Source of the DNA: Bedellia somnulentella
Taxonomy: Eukaryota > Arthropoda > Insecta > Lepidoptera > Bedelliidae
DNA: 64,000 nt
Direction: 5' to 3'
Assembly: GCA_963576735.1 (NCBI GenBank)
Contig: OY755178.1
Span: 7,502,001 to 7,566,000, forward strand
Below, piece by piece: positions 24,573 to 38,901 of the stretch. The notes under the pieces are model-generated. The model saw nothing but the letters and a program-made list of their open reading frames with translations, ran no database searches and was not told the origin of the DNA. Position 1 is the first letter of the stretch. Each line of letters opens with the position of its first letter. A program made the position numbers and the translations under genes.

Positions 24573-27500
24573 ATGGGTTTCTTTATGAAACTCAAGTTAC
24601 TTGTGTGGAAGAATTTTGTATTGCAAAGGAGACATAAACGGCAAACAGTGTTTGAAATATTGGCACCAGTTTTGTTCTCGGCCATTATTATACTGTTGAG
24701 AACTCTAGTGGACCCTGAAGTAATCCCTCCAGCCACCTATCCACCCTTTTCGCCATCCAAGTTTAATTTTTCTACCGGTATTTTGTAAGTACTTTGATAT
24801 AATTTAATTATTCTACAATTGTAAAAAAAGTTTTTCTACTTTCTATCAACTAAAAAGTATTAATATTTTGGTTTTGTCACTATTAATTAAAATGCCTAGG
24901 AGTAATATAAGTAAAGATGAATATTTAGTTTTAGAATAGAATAGAAAACAGAAATAGAATTTTAGTTTACATTAAAATGATAAGATTTTTTTTATCTTAT
25001 ATTGCAATGCTCTTCAGTTCCTATTTACATACATATACTCACGCCATTTTTTTATGACAAGGAGGGTTTTTTGAGGATGAAATGGCAAAATTATAGTTAA
25101 GTTTAATCTAAAAAAAAATACAACTTTATACTCCAATTTATTTGAAATTATGTTTCTAATACTTAGTCCATTTTAACTAACGCATAAATACCAGTTTAAC
25201 TAGTATGAATATAGTAAGCTCTGACCTTCAAACCACTATTTTTAAGCTTGTGTTTAGCATACGCCTTCTATAACTTAAACTGTACCTAATTCTGATCTGT
25301 GACTCAGAGCCTTTCATACATACATTCACGTAGTTATTTTCAGTTGGGAAGGGTTACTTTCTACTAATTTGGCAAACCCCTCGTGCCTAAACTAAATCAA
25401 TCGTCTAAAAAACCTTCCATTAAACATGAATATATCACAAAAATAAACCAACTCATGAAAGTGATGAACTTCCGAATTCACGGTCAGTTTCGGCAAAAAA
25501 CGAATGACATGGGATTACTATGTAAATGTAAAAACAATAAAAACAGCAATGTCTGTGTGTAGGTTTTTGAGCTTTCCATGTGTAGGAGATTTTTAATAGA
25601 TAAGAGACCCATCACAAATCATCCTTTATTTTATTAACCTGACTTCCAAAAGTGGCTGAAAAATTCTTTATTCTCAACCCCTATTTGTTATTTTTAGCCG
25701 TAAGTACCTACTCACACAGCCGGTTTTTCGAGTGAGTTAACTCATTTGTAATTTAATATTGAGCTATACATCAACATATTGCAACTAATTGGGTTTCTAT
25801 AAACAACATTTCTTAAATGTCATATTCTTTTTTTTTTAGCAAAAACATATCATTACCGAATAGTAACTTTTCATTGGCAGTCAGTCCTGACACTGAGTTT
25901 ACAAAAAAAGTTGTTAAAGATGCAATCAACAAAATGGCAGACGAAAATCTGAACGATTTTTTCAAATTGTTCTTCGATCCTGATATGCTGCCAGAACCTG
26001 TGGGTTTTCAAACGGCGAAAGAAATGGCGGCGGAGCTATCGAAACCAAAAGCCATTAACCATTACCTTCTTGGAGTACAATTTGATGATAAACTGATAAG
26101 TAAGTTTTCTTTATCCTATTTCATGTTAATGTGTTATCTTTTTATCAGGTTTACCCTAGTTTATCTATCTCTATGTAACAGAGCTGATTTCCCACATTTT
26201 AAACTTTTTTCTTTTATTTGGGAAGATGATGATGAAGATTATTCTAAAAACCAAGGGCCGTAGCAGGCTCGTAATTATATCGCGAGCCTGTCGGTAAGGA
26301 TGAGATAAAAATATACTACACATCGGGTGTCGAAAATTTTACGCGATGTTTAGAAGTTAATTGGAGTCCAATCACCAGGAACTTTAATTTAACCATCTTT
26401 TCCCCAGTCAAATTTCAAAAAGTGGCTAAGGAATTTCTTATTCCTTCGTACCCGGTGTTCAGAGTTCCCACGTTTTACTTGGACAGTGTACTCACTTGAT
26501 AGGGGGCAGGCCTTTAGTGCGAATACACTCTCACATCACCAAGTACAACTTATTTGCGAATACTTGTTATTGGCTTAGTCGGTAACTGAATTTGTAAACA
26601 TTTGTTGTATTATTTAGCTGTAAGTATTCCGAACTAATAAATAAATAAATAAATTATTAGGGTTTCCTCACGATGTTTCTCTCACCCATAACAACCATGA
26701 TAAATTAACCACACTGACTGACTGACCCGGGTTTTGAACTCACGCATGTCTGTATTGGCGCGGTCGCGCTACCCATAGGACTGTCATGGCTAGCTAAATA
26801 AAAAAACGATAAGGATTATGGACCGTCTGTAAAGGCTGTCACTCCGTGATCTAATAATAACGTAGAACTTTCACTGTGAGACAGTGTTTTTTTTATTTTC
26901 TTTCTAATGGTTTATGTCATTACGATGATTGCGCTATTCATTCGAAAAATATATATTACCGTCATACATGTATAATACAATACGCATTTCGATTATAATA
27001 ATCTAAAATTAATCGATACGCGACATAGCTAAGCTATTAGAGGCGGCTGTCCTTGTATGCTACAAACGTCAAATAAAATTAGAACCTCTGTAAGTTTGTT
27101 TATTATGAACTTTCAATTATAAATAAATTAATTACTTACCTACATTTATGGTTATTAACTCCAAAAGCGTTTTAGAATATATATTTTTTGGGTAGTAATA
27201 GCTTTCTTAAATAATATTTTTGGTCATATGGGAGTTATTATAAACAATAGAATATTATGTACTCTTAAAACGTAAAACGAATATATGTTTTTTATTTTTT
27301 ACATACATAAATACATATACTTAAGGCTATAAATCCCTAGAAGGGGTAGCCAGAGATAAGGAATTTAAATTTTCTCAGCTACTTTTGGAAAGATGAGTGG
27401 GGAAAAAATGGTAAAATAAAGGTTGTTGGTGATGGGTCTCCAACCGCAACGCCCAAAGTTCCTTTAAAAGCCCCAATACCGTTAGTCGCCTCTTACGTAC

Positions 27501-30500
27501 ACCCACCGGAAGAAATGGGGTAGTGCTATTCTAAGCCGGCACTAAACAGCGAATTTTTATTTTTTATTATTATATATTTGTAGAAACATCTATAAAATAG
27601 GATTGGATACATTTAGTTTAAACTCAAATCTAATTTACGTGAAATATAGTAGGTAAGCTAATTACGTTAGCATGTTCGCTTCAACGACCAGGAGGGCAAT
27701 TCTCACACGGTAGATATTATATCACTTTCGATATTTATCACTTTTGTGATATTTTGCGATCGATATTTGACTTGAGCTATTCTCACTCCATCCGATCGAT
27801 ATTTCTCTATTGAAAACCAGCCGATATGATGATATATATCAAAGGATGATATCGTGTGGTCACGATCAGACGATATGATGATATTTGAAGATGTCGTGCG
27901 AACGGTAGCCATTTTGTTTACAAATTTTGTTTGAATACTTATAGATAGAAAACTTAAATGTAGGTAAATATATTAAATGGATCATAGATCAAATAGTCTT
28001 AGAAGTTGTAAATAATATCTACTTGGATCAACGTTAATTATATTATTAAAATGTAAAAATATATTATTTTTCCATAATAAAATTTCAAAAACTAAATTCG
28101 GTTGTCGGATGGTCCATTTGGGAATTCAGACTTTGCTAGTTACCGGCAAAGTACACTTGAAGGAAAATTGAAACAAACCAAAACATATGTAAATATTGAC
28201 AAATTCAATATTCAATTTTTAAAGGTGGCTTCAATCTTGTTTGCCACAATTATTTCGCCAATGTCGAGTAAAAATATTGACAGATATGAAGACCTTTTCA
28301 TATCTAAGATGACAGTTAAACTGACCTTTCGTTCAATTCATTCGCTTGGTTTGGTTGGTTGGTTGGATTTCGGTCTTCGTTCTTTAATGTCTAAGGAAAA
28401 ATTACTACCGTGTGCGAGAATACAGTTTCAATCTATCAATAGAAATATATTTCACTTTGTGATATTTTTCACATGACATTTAACACTTGATATATTTCTA
28501 TGATAGTAATGATATCGAACTTGCGAGAATTGCCCTCCTGGAGGGTACCCACGTTTTGCATGGACAGTGTACTCACGTGATAGGGGGCAGGCCTATCGCC
28601 ATTTTGTACGAATACACTGTCACATGACTAAGTACAACTTAGCCATGTGGGTTTCCTCACGATGTTTTCCCTCACCGTTTACAACCATGATAAATTAACC
28701 ACACATATAATTTAATGTTTTTGACATGAATTCCTCATGTGGGGATTATTACTCATAAATAAAAGATGTTCCCCGAAGGTCGCGGGTTCGAACCCCGCCA
28801 GTGTCGAAATTTTTCTTTCCTTTAATAACATCTTTTATTTATGAGTAATAATCCCCACATGAGGAATTCATGTCAAAAACATTAAATTATGTGATAGTTA
28901 GGCGTTTCCAACATTTGCATTCTATCTGAAAAGGTAGACAAGTGGCCGTCCGAATTAGTTAAAATTCGGAGGTAGGAAACGCAAACACTACTTGAACGTG
29001 TAAAAAAGAAACAAAGGATAGAGAAATTTCGCGCTGGATGCCAACTGACACTGTAGCTCAGTTGGCAGAGCGACGGGGGCGTATACCCGAAGGTCGCGGG
29101 TTCGAACCCCGCCAGTGTCGAAATTTTTCTTTCCTTTAATAACATCTTTTATTTATGAGTAACCACACATATGTTTTTAGAAAAGACAAATTGGTGTAGG
29201 CCCGACCCAGGATTTGAACACTAGTCGTTTGCACGATAACCGAGTGTTCTACCCACTAAGCTATCACGGTTGCTTTAGTAAGGAAAGGTGTGGTAGTAAG
29301 GAAAATATTGTAAAATAAAGGTTCTTGGTGATGGTTTCCCAACCGCGTCGCCCAAAAATTTCTTTAGAAGCCCCAATAATGTTAGTCGCCTATTACGAAC
29401 ACCCACGGGTAATAGAGTAGGGCTACGCAGCAATTGTTTTAAATAAATACAGAATAACAAAACAGAACTAATGTCGGTTGTCATATACGAGAAAATCAAT
29501 TTAAATATATTTTAAAATACCAACAAGTAGGCACTGTTATATAATCTGCAAGTAAATAAAGTCTTTGTCTATGATTATCATATCACCTGTGAGGAGAACT
29601 TATCTTAATTTATACACTTGAATTACTGCCTTCATTGAAATGGAGAACCTATTTATTAGACTAACAAACAATAGTACTGTTGTAGTATTATATACTGCCA
29701 ATATCAACATAATGACGGTAGATAAATTATAATTTCCAAATCCTACGTAAAACACATAACATATCGTGACACTGATATCACCATTCAAAGGTTGTCTTTA
29801 CCGTTATCTAAACCATAAGACTGCCAATTCTACGCCTATTTCTGTGTAAAATGTTTTTAACTGTGATGTATATTAAGAGTTTTCTATTCTGTTCTATATC
29901 TTGTGATAGTTTTTTCATGATGGTTCAAACTGTCTCTTAATTAAAATCACTTTATTCTTAAGCACCCAGTACACAATGGCCCACGATAGCCCACTGCACG
30001 CCATCGCCAGTGTGTACAGGGGGCAATGGTGCATGATGATGGCGGACAATTGTCGATCGTGGCACGCAATGGTGAAGTTGTCGGTTTTTTGGGCACACTT
30101 CAAAGGAATCGGGGCGTAGCGTGGCCGGTGGTGTTTCCACAGTGGGCCATTGTTTAGTTCGTCACCGGCCGCTCATAGATACTTATACTTTTTTGGAATA
30201 TTTTATTGCAAAATGAATTCATAATCACTATATGACGTAAAAATCACATAAATAGCGCCATAAATAAAATAAGTTACATACATAATAATAAATAAATAGC
30301 TGCAGCCATAATTGCTTCGACGTCCATTGCAAGTGTATTGCCAGGCAGTAATGAGCAATGTTAGTAGAGGACGACCACGGAGAACACACTTGGACCAAAT
30401 TGAGAGTGTGCTCAAAAAGGCTGGCGTCCGAAGTTTGAAGAATAAAAGAGCATGTATGAAAAGATTGATGGATGTAAACGAAGCTAGAGAGGTTTGTCAG

Positions 30501-33500
30501 GATCGTATGAAGTGGCGATCGATAGTCTCTGCCTACCCCAATGGGAATTAATGGCGTGAGTATATGTATGTATGTATGTATGTAATGAGCAATGGGCCAT
30601 TGTGTGAACACCAAGTGATCGTGGCCTACAATTGTGCGTTGCAGAGCGTGGCCCATCACTGGCCATTGTGTACTGGCCGCTTTAAATGATTCGATTATAC
30701 TCGTAGTCCCAAGACACATCCTATGACGTACAAATTAAAATCTAGCACGAGCACTACTAGCGAGGCTGTAGCACCGATTTTTGTATTTAGTTGTGGATTA
30801 ACTCTTAGACCATTCAAGTTATGGTTACTAAGCTATTACCGTGTCGTCATTGAGTATTTTTTTTATAAATGTTCCATTCAGGAATAATCAAAATTCAAAG
30901 TTTGCTTAGTTAGTTTCGAGCAGGTAGGAAAAAGCACTGTCTGAAAATTACTTGCGTCACTTCTTTAATTGGCAGTGCGTAGTCCGATGCATACTTAGGT
31001 TTATAAGTAAAGTCTTAAAAACAAACTTAATCCTTGTCTTTAACTTGTTCTAGGCCTACTTCATCCAACAATAAAAACCAAATAAACCTTTGTCTTTAAT
31101 CAACATAGGGTGGCAAAAACATATAGAATACTTTAATTCATTTACTAACCTTTTCCATTCACCAAAACGTTCTTGATATTATCTTCCCTTGAACTTAACC
31201 AGTATATTACTTTCAGACGAAACGACCTGGCCAGACGACATAGAGGTAACGCTAAGATTCCCCGCCGTGATGCGGATCCCCATGGTGGGGCATCCGCTGG
31301 AGCTGAGCTGGCGGACCGCTCGGTTGTACCCGCTCTTTGCGGTCCCGGGTTCGAGGCATCACGAAGACATGTATGGGGGAGATAAACCAGGTAGGTGTCA
31401 CTGATTTAATGTTTTTTGACATGAATTCCTCATGTGGGGATTATTACTCATAAATAAAAGATGTTATTAAAGGAAAGAAAAATTTCGACACTGGCGGGGT
31501 GTATACCCGAAGGTCGCGGGTTCGAACCCCGCCAGTGTCGAAATTTTTCTTTCCTTTAACAACATCTTTTATTTAGGTGTCACTGTTTTATAACTTTTGA
31601 TGTTTTGAATGTGGTGACCATGATGATTTGGTTTTGAACATGTTGAGTTTACGTGTATATAGTGATACGAGCTATAATTAGTACGTGAAGAAAATTCTTT
31701 GAAACCTTTAGTATGAAATGCATAATGCCATTTCAATCATCACTAAATACTAGGCACACTACCATTCTATGTAATTGACACACATGTGCATATTATATTT
31801 TTTATTTATTGTAAGTCATTGTTTGTAATTAAAATAATTTGTCTCAGCAAGGAAGTTGTATGTTCATAACAAAACACAAAGTCTTTTTCCTCGCTCTCTT
31901 TTAGAATCGCTTGTCCTTACCAAATAAAAACTTAAAAGAGGCAAGGCTAAATTAACTCTTAAATACACACAGTAATTGTTACTAAGTAATTATTTTCTTG
32001 ATAATCTGGATATCGTTGAAGCCAAATTAGCAAGTCATTCTTCAAGATACAACCTTCAAAAGTTTTTTAGTTAGATTTCAGAATAAAAATAATACAGTTG
32101 GTGCATTTTGAAGAAACACATGTTTAACTTCTTTCAAGTTTCAAGTAGCTGTATAGTGTCGGCTTAGAATAGCACTACCCTATTTCTTCCGGTGGGTGTA
32201 CGTAAAAGGCAACTAACGGTATTCGGGTTTTTAAGAGAATTTTGGGCGTTGCGGTTGGAGACCCATCACCAAAAACCTTTATTGCACCATCTTTTCCCCA
32301 CGCAACTTCCAAAAGTGGCTGAGGAATTTCTAATTCCCTAGCTCTGGCTACCCCTTCAAGGGATTTATAACCGTGAGTATATGTATGTATGTATTTAAAT
32401 TTCAAGTAATGCAGATTTTTTAAGAGATTAGTTAAAAGACGACAGCAAGACTAGGAATAAAATAGTAAATTAGTATTCTGCAATATGACGCAACAATCCA
32501 AAGGTTTTAATAGCCATGCGAAATGTAATAAAGATGAGGTCAATAGTTTACTACCTTAGTGTCCGAATGTAATTATGTAATATTGAATATGACCTTCAAT
32601 GGTCATTGAATCTCGGATCTCAATTTTTTATTTAGGTTTTTTTGCGGATATAAACAAAATATGTGCGAATAGTTATATAACCAGTTTACTATGACCTCTC
32701 GTTCATTCAAAATTTATTTATAAACAATGGTTTAGCATACAAATATTTATTTTGTTTATCTAAGTATAGATTCTTATATATATATTAAGTATAGATTCTT
32801 GCTGTGTAGTGTCGGCTTAGAATAGCACTACCCCATTTCTTCCGGTGGGTGTACGTAAGAGGCGACTAACGGAATTGGGGCTTTTTAGGAATTTTTGGGC
32901 GATGCGGTTGGAGACCCATCACCAACAATCTTTACTTTTATCATCTTTTCCCCACTGGATATCAACATTTCCAAAAGTGGCTGAGGAATTTCTAATTCTT
33001 TAGCTCTGGCTACCGCTTCTAGGGATTTACAGCCGTGAGTGTATGATGTATGTAGATTCTTATAAATGGGAAGAATGTTATTCTGTTTCAGTTTTTCTCG
33101 TGCGTTTATTTACGGAATACCGCACTTATGTTAATTAATGACTTTAATCTTCTTTTTGATGATCAGCATTGCTAGGAATCCGTCACATAAAGGTAAAAAA
33201 CCCTATCATTTAGGCTTCGCCGTCTGTCAGACTCTTTGTATGCAGACAGGCTCTCATCTCATGTACAGTATCGAGTTAAATGGTTCACATTTAATTAAAA
33301 TAAATAGATCTAAATCCTTTTTTAATGTTTTTTTGACATGAATTCCTCATGTGGGGATTATTACTCATAAATAAAAGATGTTATTAAAGGAAAGAAAAAT
33401 TTCGACACTGGCGGGGTTCGAACCCGCAACCTGCGGGTATACGCCCCCGTCGCTCTGCCAACTGAGCTACAGTGTCAGTTGGCATCCAGCGCGAAATTTC

Positions 33501-36500
33501 TCTATCCTTTGTTTCTTTTTTACACGTTCAAGTAGTGTTTGCGTTTCCTACCTCCGAATTTTAACTAATTCGGACGGCCACTTGTCTACCTTTTCAGATA
33601 GAATGCAAATGTTGGAAACGCCTAACTATCACATAATTTAATGTTTTTTTGACATGAATTCCTCATGTGGCGCGACGGGGGCGTATACCCGAAGGTCGCG
33701 GGTTCGAACCCCGCCAGTGTCGAAATTTTTCTTTCCTTTAATAACATCTTTTATTTAAGATCTAAATCCTGTTCTGATGCTATCATCACATAGCTATCAA
33801 GGCTAATTAAATAATAAATTATGAATATAAATATTTTTCGCACCAATATGTCAATAGTTCTTTATAATATTTTTGTGTCATAAATTCTGATCAAGGCTTT
33901 GATTCATTTTGTTTTTTCACGTTTGCTATTGTATCTTAATGTACATACATACATACATATACTCACGGCTATAAATCCGTTGAAGGGGTAGCCAGAGCTA
34001 AGGAATTAGAAATTCCTCAGCCACTTTTGGAAGTTACGTGGGGATTAGATGGTGAAATAAAGGTTCTTGGTGATGGGTCTCCAACCGCATCGCCCAAAAA
34101 TCTCTTTAAAGCCCCTATACCGTTAGTCGCCTTTTACGTACACCCACCGGAAGAAATGGGGTAGTGCTATTCTAAGCCGGCACTACACAGCAACTTATGT
34201 CTATGTCTCGTACATTAAGATAAGTCTTGTAACAATACGTTGCTGGAATCAAATTGAGTAGTTTGGCATTTTAAAGTATATTGTATATTAGGAAAAATCT
34301 AGATAATAACCTCTGTAGCTTAATGTGCAAGTAAGAAAAACATCGACACGACAGTATGAACTCTAGTCCTGAATTGCGTAGTTCTGTTTTTCCAAGAACA
34401 CATGTGTTTCGCATATGTTTCAAATGTAGTTTGTGAGAGAAAACATCGCGTAGAAACCTATATGATCAGTCAAATTACATTTTGATCCTACTAAGTAGTT
34501 TTTAATTACTTCAATACACTTTCGAAGCCATAAATGGGCTCTCTGATTTCCAGGTGATCTGTCACTATTGCAGAAATATTCGCCGTAAACAATATGTAAC
34601 GATGAATAATTATCATGCGACGCTCTAAAATAAAATCCTGAGTATTATACATACATATACCAACACGGCCATTAGTCCCAAAAAGTGTTAACCAGAGCTT
34701 TAGAGCTAGAAACTCCTCAGCCACATTACGAATTTGATAGGGAACAAGATGGTAGAAATAAAGTATCGTTGGTGATTGGTCTCCAACCGCATCGCCAAAA
34801 AACTCATTTCCTTAGTCGCCTCTTACTACACCCGTGGGTAGAAAGGGATAGTAACATTCTAAGCCGGCACTATACGGCAAACAATATGTCCAACACAATT
34901 CATATCCAGTCATGATAAAATTAAGAAATTTCGGTTTCTATTACAGGTTATTACAGAGAAGTGTTCCTAGGCATGCAACACACGCTGTCCCAGTCGCTAA
35001 TAGAAGCCAAGACTGGGAAACCTCTCAAGCTCAACGTCATGTTGCAAAGATACCCGCATCTGACGTTTAGAAATGACATATTTCTGCCGGCGTTGGAACT
35101 GTTCTTGTCGCTGATTATTGCACTGAGTTTTGTGTATACGGCTGAGAATACCGTTCGAGATGTTACTTATGAAAAGGAGTTGCAGTTAAAAGTTAGTAAA
35201 TAAGATTTATAATAACATAAATAAGACAAATAGTTCATAAACTCATGGTTATATCCCAATTAATGGACCGAGCTTTAGGAATTGGAAATTAACCATCCAC
35301 TTTTAGAAGTTTAGTTGGAATAAGATAGTGAATTAAAGTATGTTTGGTTATGTCTGTAAGAGAGAGAACCACTGCTAATGCACAGATGCGTGAGATTGAA
35401 TCTTGATTCGATACTACAATAAGTGTGGTTAATTTATCGAGGTCAGGAAACCTAGTTGGATGGGTTGTACTTAGTCATGTTGCAGTGAATCTGTACCAAA
35501 GCGGCGATTGGTTTGCCCTCTATCACGTGAATGTACTCTGCATGAGTGAATGTCCATGCAAATAGTGTGTAGGCAAAATGATAATTTGCCAACCGTTCAG
35601 GAATATACGGCTTAATTGAAACTGAATGGAATAATAATATGGAAGCTATAAGAAATATGTCTATTTGCCTATCATCACTAATTTATAAAACGACTCAGAA
35701 CCCTTGCCATATGCCCCAGGAACTTGCAAAAAATCTAAAATACATAAATTAAAAAGACCATTTTATTTATATTTTCAGGAAACGATGGTGATAATGGGTC
35801 TGCCTTACAGCCTGCACTGGCTCGGCTGGTACATCAAACAACTTTGCTTCATCTCCATTTCTGTGTTCATTATGACTGTTATGTTTAAGGTATGATTTAC
35901 AGTTCTCCAAAATTAATAATGCGCATAGAAATCTTCGTCACTATTCGGCAACGATCGTGTTCCCCGAGCGTAGGAAGACGATATGTATATAGAGTGGTTA
36001 AGTGCATGTTATAATTTATCAGTAACGGAATTTGATTCGATAATGTTTGATCTGCATGCGCATTATTAATTTTGGAGAACTGTACTTGGTTGATGATGTC
36101 GTTATTGGATTTTTTCATATGATTTATCATATATTATCATTATGATACAAGCAATAAAGTATGGTTTACAACCCAGGTGGATTCTAAACGTATTTAAGGG
36201 ACCGAATTCTGTAATAAGTAATTCTTTAAGTGTGTCAAACGACAATTTACGAAATTTTTGGTTCTATTCAAAATATATCTTGGAAAATTCGTTGACGAAA
36301 AAATGCAAATGGCTGTAAAATACTGTTTAGTTTCTTATGCGTACCGCGCATTGGCTGTCATGCCACGCGGGCAAAGCTGTATTTGGAAGATAGTATAATA
36401 ATAAATAGCAAAAAAAAAAAATTTTTTTCTTGGGTACAATAAAATAACTGGCCTTACTTTTTAAATAAATTAAAAATATGGTTATTATATATTATTAAAT

Positions 36501-38901
36501 TTGTTGCCAGGTGCCATTCAAAGCGATGGCGGACGGGCAAGGCTACGCTGTAGTGACATTCACACCTTACTCAGTACTGTTTTTTGTACTGATGGTGTTC
36601 GTGCTAGCCTCGCTTGCGTTCTGTTTTATGGTCAGCGTGTTTTTTAATAATGGTGAGATAATTTTATTTTGTATTCCTTTGAATCTTGTGTGTTTTATTA
36701 TAGTATACTGTAATGTAATGAGTATCTTTTCTCATCTGATACTTCTTCATGCCAAAATTTATGAAAGCGAGTATGAATATCTTCATTGCGTACCAGTTAG
36801 AATGTAAGTAGTAATGTGTAGCTAGTCGGACAAGGATAGGCTCAAGCCTCATGGTGGTTGGTCAAGAAAGAATTTATGAATGTGTGCGGACTTTGATTCG
36901 TTTGAGTGGGCTTTTAAACCATATCTCATGTTATTAATTTATATTCATTTTGAAATTTTACAAATAAATATCATACATACACATGCCTACGGCTATAAGC
37001 CCCAAAGAGGAGTGCCAAAGTTTCAGAATCAGAAAATTCCCAGCTACATTTTGAAGTTGAGGCAGAAAAGATCGAAAATCTTAAAAAGTTAAACCTTCGA
37101 TTTTTTAACCTAAATATTTTGAAAATACTTGTAAATTGACAAAAACATACATTTTCTACTTTCAGCGAATACAGCAGCCTCATTTATGGGCTTAGCATGG
37201 TTCACGACGTACTCAATTTACTCTCTCACAAAAACGACTCTGGTGCAAATGTCGTGGGGATCCAAGATGATGTTGTGCCTTATCTCGAATACGGCCATGG
37301 GCTTCTTAGTGCAGATGTTAGTCACGTGCGATGGGTCTACTACAGGTAACTTATATTTTCATACATACATATACTCACGGCCATAAACCTCTTAAAGGGG
37401 TAGCAGGGCTTTAGAGCTAGAAACTCCTCAGCCACATTTGAAAGTTGATAGGGTAGGATATCTAATATTTACTATGCTTTTATATCAATGTATTATTATT
37501 ATAAAATTGCATAATTCAATAAATTGTTTTTATTTGATTTAATAATATAAAAAATAATTATTTCGCAATAAGTAGATTGCGGTGTTTACCGCAGTAGGTT
37601 TCCCTGTGGCAATATGGCAATATACGTAGCAATATGGGGGGGGGGTCACTTATGGTGTCGGATTAGAATAATACTCTCTCATTTTACTGTGAGTCGATTT
37701 GACAGTTCTATTGTACAAGGCGTATAGGACTTTTTAAGTGATTTTATGAGAAGCAGTTTGTAAATCATATAATAAAGGATTATGAAAAAAATAAAACATT
37801 GTTAGGTTCTGGATGGGATTTACAAACTGAAAGCATCATTTTAAAACTTAATACTTGGCAGTTTTTTGACGTGACAACGTCTTATAAATTGGTTTGCCGG
37901 GTGACACTTCAAGAAACTGCGTTACGCTCCGCTCACGTTTTGCGCTTACAATGAGCGCGAGTGAGAGGCACGCGTCCCTTTTTATCATCAGCAGTTAGAT
38001 GCATCATTTCATATCTTTATTTAAACTGAATATGTACCAAGAAAAAAAAGCAATAAAGTCAAAATTGCCTACCTCTTTTTCCAGGCCTACAATGGAACAA
38101 CATGTTCGACCCAATAAGCTACCACGAGACATTCCATCCGGGTCACGTGATACTGATGTTGTTATTTGATACAGTGTTGTATATGACTATCGCTTTGTAT
38201 GTTGAAAAGATTAGGCCGGGATCGTATGGTGTGCCTCAGCCTTGGTACTTCCCTTTTACTAGAGATTTCTGGATGCCTCGTCCAAGGGTTAACGGTATGT
38301 ATTTTGTTTGAATAATAATAGTTATATTTATCAATTTTAGTAGTTCTTATACTTAATTTTAGGTGTAGTAATAAATTAGCAAATCATTACGGTGGTTGGT
38401 AACGGTGAGAGAAAACGTGGTCAAGAATCCTACATGCCTGAGGTTTTACTTAGTGTATTCGTACAAAATAGCGATATGCCTGTGCCAAGTAAAAATCTTA
38501 AAAATGTTATTACCTCTGCCCCCCCCGTCAGAATATTTGAATGTGAGTTGATGATGTGCTAAAAAGTCGGGCGTCTGATGTGGGAAGAATGAAAAAAATA
38601 TGAATGTGAATGAAGCAGAAATATACCAGGATCGTACTAAGTGGCGAATATTATACTATGACTACCCCAATGGCAATTGATAAAGTGATTATATTTTGGC
38701 AAGTATATATGAAATATATATTGCCAAAATATAATATATTGTTTTCCTCTTTTTTGAACAATTCATACAAAGTCAGATAGATTTAATTATGTTTGCATTT
38801 TTTCAGAAGTTAAAACCCCTGCTTTAAATGATACCGATGCCCTCCTGAAAGTGGTTCACGAAGAAGAGCCGGAAGGTTTAACTGTAGGTGTAGATATAAG
38901 G
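24573..38901 (+). CDS. ABCA exons 1-9: TM1, extracellular loop 1 and TMD1
   Basis: Residues 1-543. The N-terminus [20 protein letters not shown] is the typical ABCA opening, followed by TM1 near residues 28-45. The extracellular loop runs to about residue 260 and contains [10 protein letters not shown], the conserved LRFP motif of ABCA3-like loops. TM2 starts near 261 ([20 protein letters not shown]). Further membrane segments are in exons 5 to 8. Exon 8 gives the [20 protein letters not shown] helix end and the [11 protein letters not shown] motif. Exon 9 is the short link into NBD1. Intron 2 is 5.1 kb and holds several nested elements. Confidence 0.88.

Noticed and set aside
29047..29120. 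tRNA-like block with D-arm, T-arm and acceptor stem as a real tRNA gene
   Set aside because: The anticodon arm does not form a 5-bp stem with a 7-base loop, and the block always sits inside the repeat, so it is a SINE head.
30228..30719. 163-aa minus frame
   Set aside because: It crosses a TTAA-flanked MITE and a LINE insertion with defined borders; no protein similarity was seen.
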